DNA from: Pseudomonas sp. QTF5 | GTDB lineage: Bacteria; Pseudomonadota; Gammaproteobacteria; Pseudomonadales; Pseudomonadaceae | Reading direction: 5' to 3' | Length of the DNA stretch: 64,000 bases | Assembly: GCF_000512695.2 (NCBI RefSeq) | Contig: NZ_AZRW02000001.1 | Coordinates: 124,001 to 188,000 of the forward strand | Part shown: positions 1 to 6,798 of the stretch, piece by piece | Numbering within the stretch: position 1 is the stretch's first letter | Layout: the number at the start of each line of letters is the position of its first letter | The notes under the pieces: generated by a model | Database searches by the model: none | What the model was told of the DNA's origin: nothing | Seen by the model: only the letters and a program-made list of their open reading frames with translations | Position numbers and translations under genes: made by a program

Positions 1-335
1 TGTACGGCACCGGCAGGCAGGTTCGAGCCGACCCCTCTTGGCAAACTGCTGGTTGAAGCGGGTAAGTTGACCACCGTCCAATGCCACCAGCCGCTGCCGG
101 TCGGCGCATCAGGATCGTAGACCGTGATCGCGTAACTTTTGGTGCCCGCCGGGGCGTTTCGCCAGGAAAGTTCGGGGGAAGTATTACCCCCTTCGCAACC
201 GAATCCCTGGAACACCTCGCGACTGGTCAGCGGGCGGTTTTCAGCAATATCCTGGCTCGTCAGCGAGAAGTCGGCAGCGTGTCCCGTGAGGACGACCCCC
301 ATGGACAATGCGGATAGGATTATTCTGATGTTCAT
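1..335 (-). CDS. YbhB/YbcL (PEBP) family protein, periplasmic, 3' end cut off
   Basis: The reading frame runs from an ATG at 335 off the left edge of the window, giving the first 111 residues without a stop. Residues 1-20 look like a signal peptide (MNIRIILSALSMGVVLTGHA, then ADFSL), so the product is probably periplasmic. The following sequence has the hallmarks of the phosphatidylethanolamine-binding protein fold of the bacterial YbhB/YbcL branch: a GFGCEGGNTSPEL stretch and the ligand-pocket motif DPDAPTGSGWWHW. The biochemical role of bacterial members is not well settled; the old label Raf kinase inhibitor-like refers to the eukaryotic relatives. A purine-rich AGGT lies just ahead of the ATG. 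The family assignment is firm, the function is not known. Confidence 0.85.
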   Translation of the reverse strand, partial: MNIRIILSALSMGVVLTGHAADFSLTSQDIAENRPLTSREVFQGFGCEGGNTSPELSWRNAPAGTKSYAITVYDPDAPTGSGWWHWTVVNLPASTSSLPRGVGSNLPAGAV

Positions 336-470
336 CGTGACCTAATCTGAGTGTTGGCGTGAGGCACGAGTTTAGAGAGAGCAAAGGCGGGTTACTGTGC
401 CGAAATGCTCGACCATTGTGCCTGAACGCTCTCTCGAATCAGATGAACTCAATTGTAAAACCGCACCGGC

Positions 471-1064
471 TCAAACCGCTTCGAAGATGTTTTTCATCGC
501 CGCATACTGCAACAGCATGATGGTCTTGGCATCGCAGATCTCCCCACGATAAAACGCCGCCAGCGCGTCGTCGAACTTCCACTCCAGCACTTCCAGTTCT
601 TCGGTTTCTTCCTCCAGCCCGCCGCCATCGCTGACTTTCGAAGAGGCGTCGTACTCGGCCATGAAGAAATGCAGCTTTTCAGTGACTGAGCCTGGGCTCA
701 TGTAGGCTTCGAAAACCTTCTGCACATGGTGGACGCGATAGCCGGTTTCTTCCTCCGCTTCGCCGCGAATGCGCTCTTCGGGTGCCGCCCCTTCGAGTAG
801 CCCCGCCGCCACTTCAATCAGCAAACCGTCATGGCCGTTGACGAAAACCGGTAACCGGAACTGACGTGTCAGCACCACGGTTCTCTTTTCACGGTTGAAC
901 AACAGAATCGCCGCGCCATTGCCTCGGTCGTAGACCTCGCGGGTCTGGCGTTGCCATTCGCCATTGTTGCGTTGGTAATCGAAGGTGATTTTCTTGAGCA
1001 GGTACCAGTCGTGGGACAACACCTGAGACTCGATGATGTTGACCCGCTCGGCTGTGTTCGACAT
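471..1064 (-). CDS. nudK: NudK-like Nudix hydrolase (GDP-mannose pyrophosphatase)
   Basis: A 197-residue Nudix hydrolase close in length to E. coli NudK (191). NudK cleaves GDP-mannose to GMP and mannose 1-phosphate and belongs to the ADP-sugar pyrophosphatase branch. The Nudix box starts at about residue 88 (AGLLEG) and ends with GEAEEETGY near residue 108, carrying the E-x-x-E-E-x-G metal-binding core with the one-residue offset also seen in NudK. The frame stays open upstream to 1097, but the ATG at 1064 has an AAGGA eight bases ahead and starts the typical MSNTAERV sequence, so I take that start. It stands alone, 52 bases after the hemerythrin gene on the same strand. Substrate is inferred from similarity. 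Confidence 0.88.
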   Translation of the reverse strand: MSNTAERVNIIESQVLSHDWYLLKKITFDYQRNNGEWQRQTREVYDRGNGAAILLFNREKRTVVLTRQFRLPVFVNGHDGLLIEVAAGLLEGAAPEERIRGEAEEETGYRVHHVQKVFEAYMSPGSVTEKLHFFMAEYDASSKVSDGGGLEEETEELEVLEWKFDDALAAFYRGEICDAKTIMLLQYAAMKNIFEAV

Positions 1065-1116
1065 GACAACGCATCCTTTTTTCGTCAGAAGATGCACATA
1101 TTAGACGAAAATGCCG

Positions 1117-1554
1117 TCACGCAAGCTGAGCCTTGTATTCCTTCTCATATTGCCTGGCCAGCGTCTCTTTCTGTTTGTCGTCGAGCAGCTTGCCGGCCAT
1201 CTGGAAGAACTTCTGCTCTTCTTCCTCAAGGTGGTGATGCACCTTCTCCGAGAGCTTCTTCGCGGTCGCCAACCAGGCCGGACTGGACATCTCGGTCTCA
1301 TCCAGCGCTTCCATCATCTCGTCCATTTCGTGGTGTTCGGAGATGGCGTGGCGGCTAAGATCCACGCCGTTGTCGAACTCCATCAGCGGCATGTAGAAAT
1401 GGCGTTCTTCAGCGGTTGCGTGGGCCTGAAGCTCGGATTTGAGCCGTTTGTAAGCCTCGACCCGTTCCGGGGTGTCGCCGCTGGTCTGGATCAGTGCATC
1501 GGCGTAGGTGCGTTGGCGGTCATGGCTTTCACGCAAGGCTTCGAAAATATTCAC
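1117..1554 (-). CDS. hemerythrin HHE domain protein
   Basis: A 145-residue all-helical protein with the spacing of His and Glu residues of a hemerythrin-like HHE cation-binding domain: His11 in ESHDRQ, His45 and Glu49/50 in HATAEERH, His74/75 in SEHHEMDE, and HHHLEEEEQKFF around residues 106-117. Such domains bind a di-iron centre and in bacteria are linked to oxygen or nitric oxide sensing and to iron-sulfur repair. It has no signal peptide and no membrane segment, so it should be cytoplasmic. It is transcribed away from the GNAT gene at 1708, and the shared 150-base gap holds a perfect inverted repeat at 1622-1643. The specific role is unknown. Confidence 0.85.
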   Translation of the reverse strand: MNIFEALRESHDRQRTYADALIQTSGDTPERVEAYKRLKSELQAHATAEERHFYMPLMEFDNGVDLSRHAISEHHEMDEMMEALDETEMSSPAWLATAKKLSEKVHHHLEEEEQKFFQMAGKLLDDKQKETLARQYEKEYKAQLA

Positions 1555-1621
1555 AGGGTGTCCTCATAGACTGCGTTCTGTAATGACGCTCTTTGAGGCT
1601 AGACCTCTGTGGGCTGGCGAC

Positions 1622-1643
1622 GTTCCAGCGCAGGGGCTGGAAC
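1622..1643. repeat. 8-bp inverted repeat in a divergent promoter region
   Basis: GTTCCAGC, six bases, then GCTGGAAC: a perfect 8-bp inverted repeat midway between the divergent hemerythrin (start 1554) and GNAT (start 1708) genes. It could be an operator or a leader hairpin. I see no other copy in the window. Confidence 0.4.
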
Positions 1644-1707
1644 AACGACCGCTGGCCGCGATAGGCTTGGGAATGTTGCCCCCCCAATGGCCATAAGGAA
1701 GTAGCTG

Positions 1708-2139
1708 ATGACCCTGCGAATCGAATTGTCGAAAAATGCCACCCAAGAAGAACGCGAAGCGATCCTCACGCCGCTGCGCGCCTACAACGCGTCAAAGGCT
1801 GGAACCACGGTGTCAGAGCAGATTGCTTTGCTGGTGCGCAACGACAGCGACGAGATTCTCGGCGGGCTTTATGGCCGAGTGTTTTACCGGTGGTTTTTCA
1901 TTGAATTGTTGTCGGTGCCGGAGCTGGCCCGGGGGCAAGGGATGGGCTCGAAACTGATGCAGATGGCCGAAGACCTGGCGCGGGAGAAGGAATGCGTGGG
2001 GATCTGGCTGGACACCTTCGACTTCCAGGCGCCGGAGTTTTACAAGAAGCATGGTTATAGCGAGTTGGGGCACATTGCCGATTACCCGCCGGGCCACAAG
2101 CGCTTCTTTTTCCAGAAGCGCCTCATTAACACTGATTAA
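1708..2139 (+). CDS. GNAT family N-acetyltransferase
   Basis: A 143-residue protein with the GNAT acetyl-CoA fold. The pyrophosphate-binding motif A is visible as LARGQGMGSKLM at about residues 75-86, and the C-terminal part has the usual FDFQAPEFYKKHGYSELG strand-helix that closes the acetyl-CoA site. Length is normal for a single-domain GNAT. No neighbour indicates a substrate, so only the family can be named. An AAGGAAG sits 10-16 bases before the ATG. Confidence 0.85.
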   Translation: MTLRIELSKNATQEEREAILTPLRAYNASKAGTTVSEQIALLVRNDSDEILGGLYGRVFYRWFFIELLSVPELARGQGMGSKLMQMAEDLAREKECVGIWLDTFDFQAPEFYKKHGYSELGHIADYPPGHKRFFFQKRLINTD

Positions 2140-2149
2140 GACGCGCAAC

Positions 2150-2240
2150 CTGTGGGAGCGGGCTTGCTCGCGAAGCTTTTGGCGCCCCTGAAGGCCCCTT
2201 CGCGAGCAAGTCGGATCGCCGCACCGCCGCTCCCACATTG
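2150..2240. repeat. REP doublet (REPIN), variant second arm
   Basis: The first arm reads TGTGGGAGCGGGCTTGCTCG and is followed about 30 bases later by an inverted arm CTTCGCGAGCAAGTCGGATC that then diverges to CGCCGCACCGCCGCTCCCAC. This is the Pseudomonas REP palindrome as an inverted pair. The second arm is a hybrid type, shared with the single copy at 26275-26309. Confidence 0.85.
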
Positions 2241-2290
2241 GAATGGCGTCGGCCGATCGTCTGGGGATTGAAGCTAAAACTGTAGACTGC

Positions 2291-2641
2291 TCAGAGGCAG
2301 GTAGCCGACGCCGCCAATCGGCGCTTGGCGACAAAATCATCATGCTGCGCGTAATAGCTCAATGCTGTACCCGAGGCGTCGGTGGTCACGTCCACGAAGG
2401 ACTCGGCCGAACGGGTGTAGACCGTCGAGCCGCCCTTCTTGCCCGGCTGCAAATACGCGCCCGCATCGACGCCGAACACCGCTTCGTCCTGCCAGGCAAA
2501 TTGCACGCACTGGGCGACGACTTTTTCCGGTTTGTCCGAGGTCAGGGTTTTGTACGGGGTTTTGCTGCGGGCGTCATTCATCGCCGATCCGGCGCAGCCC
2601 GCCAGCAAGGTTGCGGTCAGCGCCACCATCAGAATTCGCAT
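2291..2641 (-). CDS. small lipoprotein, function unknown
   Basis: A 116-residue protein with a lipoprotein signal: a short positively charged start (MRI), a hydrophobic stretch and the lipobox LLAGC, which puts the lipidated cysteine at residue 16. The mature part is soluble and ends in Cys (SATCL), with a second Cys near residue 45 (AQCVQFAW). The residue after the lipidated Cys is Ala, not Asp, so sorting to the outer membrane is expected. I do not recognise a named family; similar short lipoproteins are common in Pseudomonas. It is divergent from the HTH gene at 2804 across a 162-base gap. Confidence 0.75.
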   Translation of the reverse strand: MRILMVALTATLLAGCAGSAMNDARSKTPYKTLTSDKPEKVVAQCVQFAWQDEAVFGVDAGAYLQPGKKGGSTVYTRSAESFVDVTTDASGTALSYYAQHDDFVAKRRLAASATCL

Positions 2642-2803
2642 TGCGTTCGCTCATCAAGAAAAAGCGGACTGTATCACCGCGGCGCGGCGTATCGTTCTGC
2701 TTTACTTCATTTATACCGCGACACCGCGCAGCGATTCGCGCACCCTGTCGCGCCATTAACGCCGCATCGCCCATTATTCAGGGCGCATTTTTCTGGAAAG
2801 GTC

Positions 2804-3058
2804 ATGACACCCAACGCCGAATACTACAAACCGACCGCTGAATATGCCGACAAGCTGATTAGCCAGATCGGTCAGACACCTTCCTGGATCGCCAAGCGAA
2901 TTGGCGTCACCGACAAGCGGATTCGTTACATTCTCGATGGCGAAAGAACCGTCAAAGGCGAAACCACGCCGATCCAGATGACCTACCCCGAGCAGTTTGC
3001 TCTGGAGTGTCTGGCCGCGGCCGCCAAGGCGAGCAAAAAGCAGTCTTCTAAGGAGTGA
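2804..3058 (+). CDS. small helix-turn-helix-like protein
   Basis: An 84-residue protein. Residues 20-47 (QIGQTPSWIAKRIGVTD then KRIRYILDG) have the pattern of a Cro/XRE-like helix-turn-helix: a helix, a GV turn and a recognition helix rich in Lys and Arg. The frame is open far upstream (to 2243), but the ATG at 2804 has GGAAAGG directly ahead and lies downstream of the divergent lipoprotein gene, so the long version is not credible. It ends three bases before the next gene, so the two are probably co-transcribed. It may be a small DNA-binding regulator; the target is unknown. Confidence 0.7.
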   Translation: MTPNAEYYKPTAEYADKLISQIGQTPSWIAKRIGVTDKRIRYILDGERTVKGETTPIQMTYPEQFALECLAAAAKASKKQSSKE

Positions 3059-3060
3059 CC

Positions 3061-3390
3061 ATGGCGGCAACCGAACAGCAACACGAGCAGGCGCTGAAAA
3101 AGTTTCTCGATGAGCGTCCTGAACTGCGCATCGAACTGGATAACCTGAATCCACTGTTGGCCCAGGCCAAGGGCGAAACAGTGGCGCAGTACCGCGACGA
3201 GCGCTTGCATGAAGCGTTCGAAGCCGAGGCTGAGCGCCTGGGTCTGTTTGCCTGGGAGCTGACGCTGCAACTCACTGCCGCCACGCCTGAGGATTACCTG
3301 GCCCAACGCCTGGAGGTGCATAAGGAAGTCGCGGAGATGGCCGGGATGGACTGGCTGGAGTATTGCGAGTTATATGGGTTAACCAAATAA
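3061..3390 (+). CDS. hypothetical protein, 109 residues
   Basis: A charged, mostly helical cytoplasmic protein with no signal peptide or membrane segment; acidic residues and Gln/Leu-rich helices dominate, ending DWLEYCELYGLTK. The start is ATG 3061, with AAGGAG six bases ahead; the GTG at 3055 in the same frame falls too close to that site. It follows the HTH-like gene with two bases between stop and start, suggesting a two-gene operon. I do not recognise the family with confidence; it may be one of the Pseudomonas-restricted domains of unknown function. Confidence 0.7.
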   Translation: MAATEQQHEQALKKFLDERPELRIELDNLNPLLAQAKGETVAQYRDERLHEAFEAEAERLGLFAWELTLQLTAATPEDYLAQRLEVHKEVAEMAGMDWLEYCELYGLTK

Positions 3391-3418
3391 TCATCGCCGC
3401 TCGAGGAAGCTTTCGCCG

Positions 3419-4123
3419 ATGCTGCCTTCGCCCTCAAGTACCCGGGCCACGCCGGGCCATTTGCATACCCATAAATGGCGCGGGCGCATCGGCCTGTCGC
3501 TGGTCGCCAGTTTGTCGGTGCTCGCCGGCATGACCGATGCCATTGGCTTTATGGCCAGTGGCGACTTCGTGTCCTTCATGAGCGGTAACACCACCCGCCT
3601 GGCCGTGGCGATCAGCGATGGCGACCTCGGGCTGACCCTGCGCCTGGTAATCCTCGTGGCCACATTTGTCGCTGGCAACGCTTTGGGCATTATCGTCAGC
3701 CGTTTCGGTGGCCGTCGGGCGTTGCCGTTGCTGCTGTGCATCGCCACCCTGCTCTGCGGTGCTGCGGCGTGGCCTTTCGAGACGCAATTGCCGGCGTTGC
3801 TGGCGGCGATCATCGCCATGGGCATGCTCAATGCCGCCGTGGAAGAGGTGAATGGACTGCCGGTCGGGCTGACTTACGTCACTGGTGCTTTGTCGCGGTT
3901 CGGCCGTGGGCTCGGGCGGTGGATGCTTGGCGAGCGGCGCAACGGTTGGCGGGTGCAGTTGATCCCGTGGGCCGGGATGTTTGCCGGCGCGGTGCTTGGT
4001 GCCGTCCTGGAACATCATCTTGGGCTCAAGGCGCTGTTTGCCAGCGGGCTGCTGGCCGGAGTGCTGGGGTTGCTGTCGCTGAAGATTCCGCGGCGTTGGC
4101 AGTTGGGGTATATGCCGCGCTGA
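3419..4123 (+). CDS. YoaK/DUF1275 family membrane protein
   Basis: A 234-residue integral membrane protein. After a hydrophilic start of about 25 residues come roughly six hydrophobic segments. The first carries the family signature: SVLAGMTDAIGFMASG followed by FVSFMSGNTTRLAV, the conserved GNT motif of DUF1275 (YoaK) proteins. Length matches the family (about 220-240). No transport substrate is established for this family. It begins 28 bases after the preceding gene, with GAGGAA about 11 bases before the ATG. It is followed by a REP doublet. Confidence 0.85.
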   Translation: MLPSPSSTRATPGHLHTHKWRGRIGLSLVASLSVLAGMTDAIGFMASGDFVSFMSGNTTRLAVAISDGDLGLTLRLVILVATFVAGNALGIIVSRFGGRRALPLLLCIATLLCGAAAWPFETQLPALLAAIIAMGMLNAAVEEVNGLPVGLTYVTGALSRFGRGLGRWMLGERRNGWRVQLIPWAGMFAGAVLGAVLEHHLGLKALFASGLLAGVLGLLSLKIPRRWQLGYMPR

Positions 4124-4147
4124 ATCTTGCATTGAGTTTTCGGGCCT

Positions 4148-4242
4148 CATCGCGGGCAAGCCCGCTCCCACAAAGATTTGTGTGATGCCCAAAGATTGCA
4201 GCTTCGCTACATAACCTGTGGGAGCGGGCTTGCCCGCGATGG
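4148..4242. repeat. REP doublet (REPIN), CCCGCGAT flavour
   Basis: Inverted arms ATCGCGGGCAAGCCCGCTCC (from 4149) and TGTGGGAGCGGGCTTGCCCG (from 4217), about 45 bases apart. This copy and the one at 12395 carry CCCGCGAT where most copies in the window carry CTCGCGAA. Confidence 0.85.
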
Positions 4243-4284
4243 CAGCGACTCGGTCTACGAGTAAACGTCCTTCGCCGCCCCGCC

Positions 4285-4298
4285 GATAAAGCTTTATC
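4285..4298. promoter_or_regulatory. 14-bp perfect palindrome upstream of tusD
   Basis: GATAAAGCTTTATC is a perfect palindrome ending 30 bases before the tusD ATG. It overlaps TATCAT (4295-4300), which could be a -10 element, so it may be an operator for the tus operon. I see no good -35. Confidence 0.4.
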
Positions 4299-4328
4299 AT
4301 GGCCGCAGTTTTGCTGATCGAGTCCGTC

Positions 4329-4721
4329 ATGAAATTCGCCATTGCGCTGTTTTCCGCCGCTCATGCGCCCTCCTCGCGCCGTGCCTTGCTGTTCGCCCAG
4401 GCTGCGCTGGCCGGCGGACATGAGATTGTCCGGCTGTTTTTCTATCAGGATGGCGTCTACAACGCGTCCGGCAGCGTGGTCACGCCTCAGGATGAGCAGG
4501 ACTTGCCCAAGCAGTGGCGCAACTTTGTCACCGAGCATCAACTCGATGGCGTGGTCTGCATCGCCGCCGCCCTGCGCCGTGGAGTTTTGAATGAAGAAGA
4601 AGCCCAGCGCTATCAGCGTGAAGCGGTAGCGGTGGGTACGCCGTGGGAATTGTCCGGCCTCGGCCAGCTGCATGACGCGGTACAGGACGCTGACCGCTTG
4701 ATCTGTTTCGGAGGCGCGTGA
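4329..4721 (+). CDS. tusD: sulfurtransferase TusD
   Basis: TusD, a DsrE-like subunit of the TusBCD complex that passes persulfide sulfur from TusA to TusE on the way to 2-thiouridine at tRNA wobble position 34. The protein is 130 residues from the ATG at 4329 (MKFAIALFSAAH), as expected; the upstream in-frame start adds 10 residues that are not typical. The sulfur-carrying cysteine is Cys77 in DGVVCIAA, matching the active Cys of E. coli TusD. First gene of tusD-tusC-tusB-tusE-ybiB with very tight spacing: tusC starts one base after this stop. Confidence 0.93.
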   Translation: MKFAIALFSAAHAPSSRRALLFAQAALAGGHEIVRLFFYQDGVYNASGSVVTPQDEQDLPKQWRNFVTEHQLDGVVCIAAALRRGVLNEEEAQRYQREAVAVGTPWELSGLGQLHDAVQDADRLICFGGA

Positions 4722-4722
4722 G

Positions 4723-5085
4723 ATGGCTAAATCCTTGCTGATTATCAGCCGTCAGGCGCCGTGGTCCGGGCCTAATGCACGGGAAGCGCTGGACATCGTG
4801 CTGGCCGGCGGTGCCTTCGATCTGCCGATTGGCCTGCTGTTTCTCGATGACGGCGTATTCCAGCTCGCCGCGAAACAGGACGCCAAAGCGCTGCAACAGA
4901 AAGACCTGAGCGCCAACCTGCAAGCCTTGCCGATGTTTGGTGTCGAAGACCTGTTCGTGTGCGGTGAAAGCGCCGCGGCCCGTGGTCTGGACCCAAAAGA
5001 TCTGTCGCTTGAAGAAGCCCAGGTACTGGCCGCCCAGGAAATCACCGCCCTTATTGACCGTTACGACCAGGTGATCACCCTCTGA
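4723..5085 (+). CDS. tusC: sulfurtransferase complex subunit TusC
   Basis: TusC (DsrF-like), 120 residues, the second subunit of the TusBCD heterohexamer. The sequence has the DsrE/F fold features, including REALDIVLAGGAFDLPIGLLFLDD near residues 20-45. Unlike TusD it has no catalytic cysteine of its own at the equivalent position, which fits its structural role. The stop overlaps the start of tusB by one base (TGATG), a sign of translational coupling. Confidence 0.92.
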   Translation: MAKSLLIISRQAPWSGPNAREALDIVLAGGAFDLPIGLLFLDDGVFQLAAKQDAKALQQKDLSANLQALPMFGVEDLFVCGESAAARGLDPKDLSLEEAQVLAAQEITALIDRYDQVITL

Positions 5086-5378
5086 TGTCGACTTTGCATG
5101 TGTTGTCTCATTCCCCTTTCGGCGACGACCGCCTGAGCAGTTGCCTGCGCGTGATCGGCGCCAACGATGCGCTGCTGCTGAGTGGCGATGCGGCTTATGC
5201 CTTGCAGCCAGGCACCGCACCATTCAGCACGCTGCACGCCCGCAAGCTGAAACTGTTCGTGCTGGCCGAAGATGCTCAAGCTCGGGCTCTGCAAGTCCCG
5301 GATTGGGCCAAGGCCATCGATTACCCGGCCTTCGTCGAGCTGTCGATTCACTACGACAAGGTCAACAGTTGGCTATGA
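5085..5378 (+). CDS. tusB: sulfurtransferase complex subunit TusB
   Basis: TusB (DsrH-like), 97 residues, third subunit of the TusBCD sulfur relay complex. The start MSTLHVLSHSPF and the LLLSGDAAYAL segment are typical. It overlaps tusC by one base and tusE by four (ATGA), so all four tus genes should be translated from one mRNA. Function is assigned from family and operon context. Confidence 0.9.
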   Translation: MSTLHVLSHSPFGDDRLSSCLRVIGANDALLLSGDAAYALQPGTAPFSTLHARKLKLFVLAEDAQARALQVPDWAKAIDYPAFVELSIHYDKVNSWL

Positions 5379-5710
5379 AATCCCTGACGGTCGGCGCCCG
5401 CGCCATTGAACTGGACAAGGACGGTTTCCTGGTCGAACTGAGTGACTGGTCTGCCGAGGTGGCCGCCGCCCTCGCCGCTGCCGAAGACATCGAGTTGAGC
5501 CCGGATCACTGGGAGATCCTCGAACTGCTGCGCAGTTTCTACGACGAATTCCAGCTGTCCCCGGCGACCCGCCCGCTGATCAAGTACACCGCATTGAAAC
5601 TCGGCCCCGACAAGGGCAACAGCCTGCACCTGAACCGACTGTTCAAAGGCACCCCTGCCAAACTCGCCGCGAAACTGGCGGGCCTGCCCAAACCGACGAA
5701 TTGCTTATGA
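5375..5710 (+). CDS. tusE: TusE/DsrC/DsvC family sulfur relay protein
   Basis: TusE, 111 residues, accepts sulfur from TusBCD and presents it to MnmA, which is encoded in this window at 26849. The start is the ATG at 5375 (MKSLTVGARAIELDKDGFLV) overlapping the tusB stop by ATGA; a longer frame exists but would run through tusB. The C-terminal arm ends PTNCL, so the conserved penultimate Cys110 that carries the persulfide is present. The central WEILELLRSFYDEFQLSPA and RPLIKY segments are characteristic of the DsrC fold. Confidence 0.94.
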   Translation: MKSLTVGARAIELDKDGFLVELSDWSAEVAAALAAAEDIELSPDHWEILELLRSFYDEFQLSPATRPLIKYTALKLGPDKGNSLHLNRLFKGTPAKLAAKLAGLPKPTNCL

Positions 5711-6708
5711 CCGACTATCCAGCACTGACCCTCGAAACACCCGCCGAGCACCCGTTCGCCCAATTCGTGCGGATCCTTGGCAAAGGTAAACGCGGTGCCC
5801 GCGACCTGACTCGCGAAGAGGCCCGCCAAGCCATGGGCATGGTGCTCGATGAAAAGGTCGAAGACACCCAGCTCGGCGCGTTCCTGATGCTGTTGCGGCA
5901 CAAGGAAGAAAGCGCCGAGGAAATGGCCGGATTCACCGAAGCCTTGCGTGAGCGCCTGAATCCACCGGCGCTGGCGGTCGATCTGGACTGGCCGACGTAT
6001 GCGGGCAAGAAGCGTCATCTGCCGTGGTATTTGCTGGCGGCCAAGTGCCTGGCGCAGAACGGCGTGCGCATCTTCATGCATGGCGGCGGCGCGCACACGG
6101 CCGGTCGGCTGTACAGCGAACAACTGCTCGAGACGCTGAACATTCCACTCTGCCGCAACTGGCAGCAGGTCGGCGCGGCGCTCGATCAGGGCGGTCTGGC
6201 GTTCATGCCATTGGTGGACTGGGCCCCGCAACTTCAACGAATGATCGACCTGCGCAACACCTTGGGCCTGCGCTCGCCGATCCATTCCCTGGCACGGATT
6301 CTCAATCCGCTGGGCGCTCGCTGCGGTCTGCAAAGCATTTTCCACCCTGGCTACCAGGCTGTGCATCGCGATGCCAGCGGCTTGCTGGGCGATACCTCCA
6401 TCGTTATCAAGGGCGATGGCGGCGAGATTGAAATCAATCCGGATGCCGACAGTCACTTGTATGGCACCACCGGCGGCGAAAGCTGGGATGAAGAATGGCC
6501 ACAGCTGTCGGCCCAGCGCCACGTCAAACCGGCCAGCCTCGATCCCGAGCATTTGAAAGCGGTGTGGCGTGGCGACGTGGTCGACAGCTATCCGCAAATG
6601 GCACTGATCTCGACCATGGCCCTGGCGTTGCGCGGCCTCGGCCAAACCCGCGAGCAAGCGTTCGAAACCGCCCAGCAATATTGGGATGCGCGGGATAGAT
6701 CGATTTAA
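5707..6708 (+). CDS. ybiB: YbiB/TrpD2-like glycosyltransferase family protein
   Basis: A 333-residue protein of the anthranilate phosphoribosyltransferase fold, in the YbiB (TrpD2) branch rather than true TrpD. The N-terminal helical domain (GKRGARDLTREEARQAMGMVL) and the EDTQLGAFLMLLRHKEES segment are typical; MHGGGAHTAGRLYSEQLLE replaces the TrpD glycine-rich loop. YbiB of E. coli (320 residues) binds nucleic acid and is DNA-damage regulated; its enzyme activity is not established. The ATG overlaps the tusE stop (ATGA), so it is the last gene of the tus operon here. Confidence 0.85.
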   Translation: MTDYPALTLETPAEHPFAQFVRILGKGKRGARDLTREEARQAMGMVLDEKVEDTQLGAFLMLLRHKEESAEEMAGFTEALRERLNPPALAVDLDWPTYAGKKRHLPWYLLAAKCLAQNGVRIFMHGGGAHTAGRLYSEQLLETLNIPLCRNWQQVGAALDQGGLAFMPLVDWAPQLQRMIDLRNTLGLRSPIHSLARILNPLGARCGLQSIFHPGYQAVHRDASGLLGDTSIVIKGDGGEIEINPDADSHLYGTTGGESWDEEWPQLSAQRHVKPASLDPEHLKAVWRGDVVDSYPQMALISTMALALRGLGQTREQAFETAQQYWDARDRSI

Positions 6709-6740
6709 CCGATCATAACTGCCCAACCTTTGCGCTTTTT

Positions 6741-6760
6741 GTTCGAACCTATGCGCATAG
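6741..6760. promoter_or_regulatory. two adjacent palindromes upstream of the quinone reductase gene
   Basis: GTTCGAAC and CTATGCGCATAG are both perfect palindromes and lie side by side, ending 38 bases before the ATG at 6799. TAGACT at 6758-6763 could serve as a -10 and overlaps the second palindrome, so a repressor or LysR-type regulator may bind here. Confidence 0.45.
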
Positions 6761-6798
6761 ACTCCTCTCCAACGCTTATCGGTTGAGGAGTTTTGAAC

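Noticed and set aside
2243..2803. Upstream extension of the small HTH gene
   Set aside because: It would run through the well-supported lipoprotein gene on the other strand and a better start with GGAAAGG exists at 2804.
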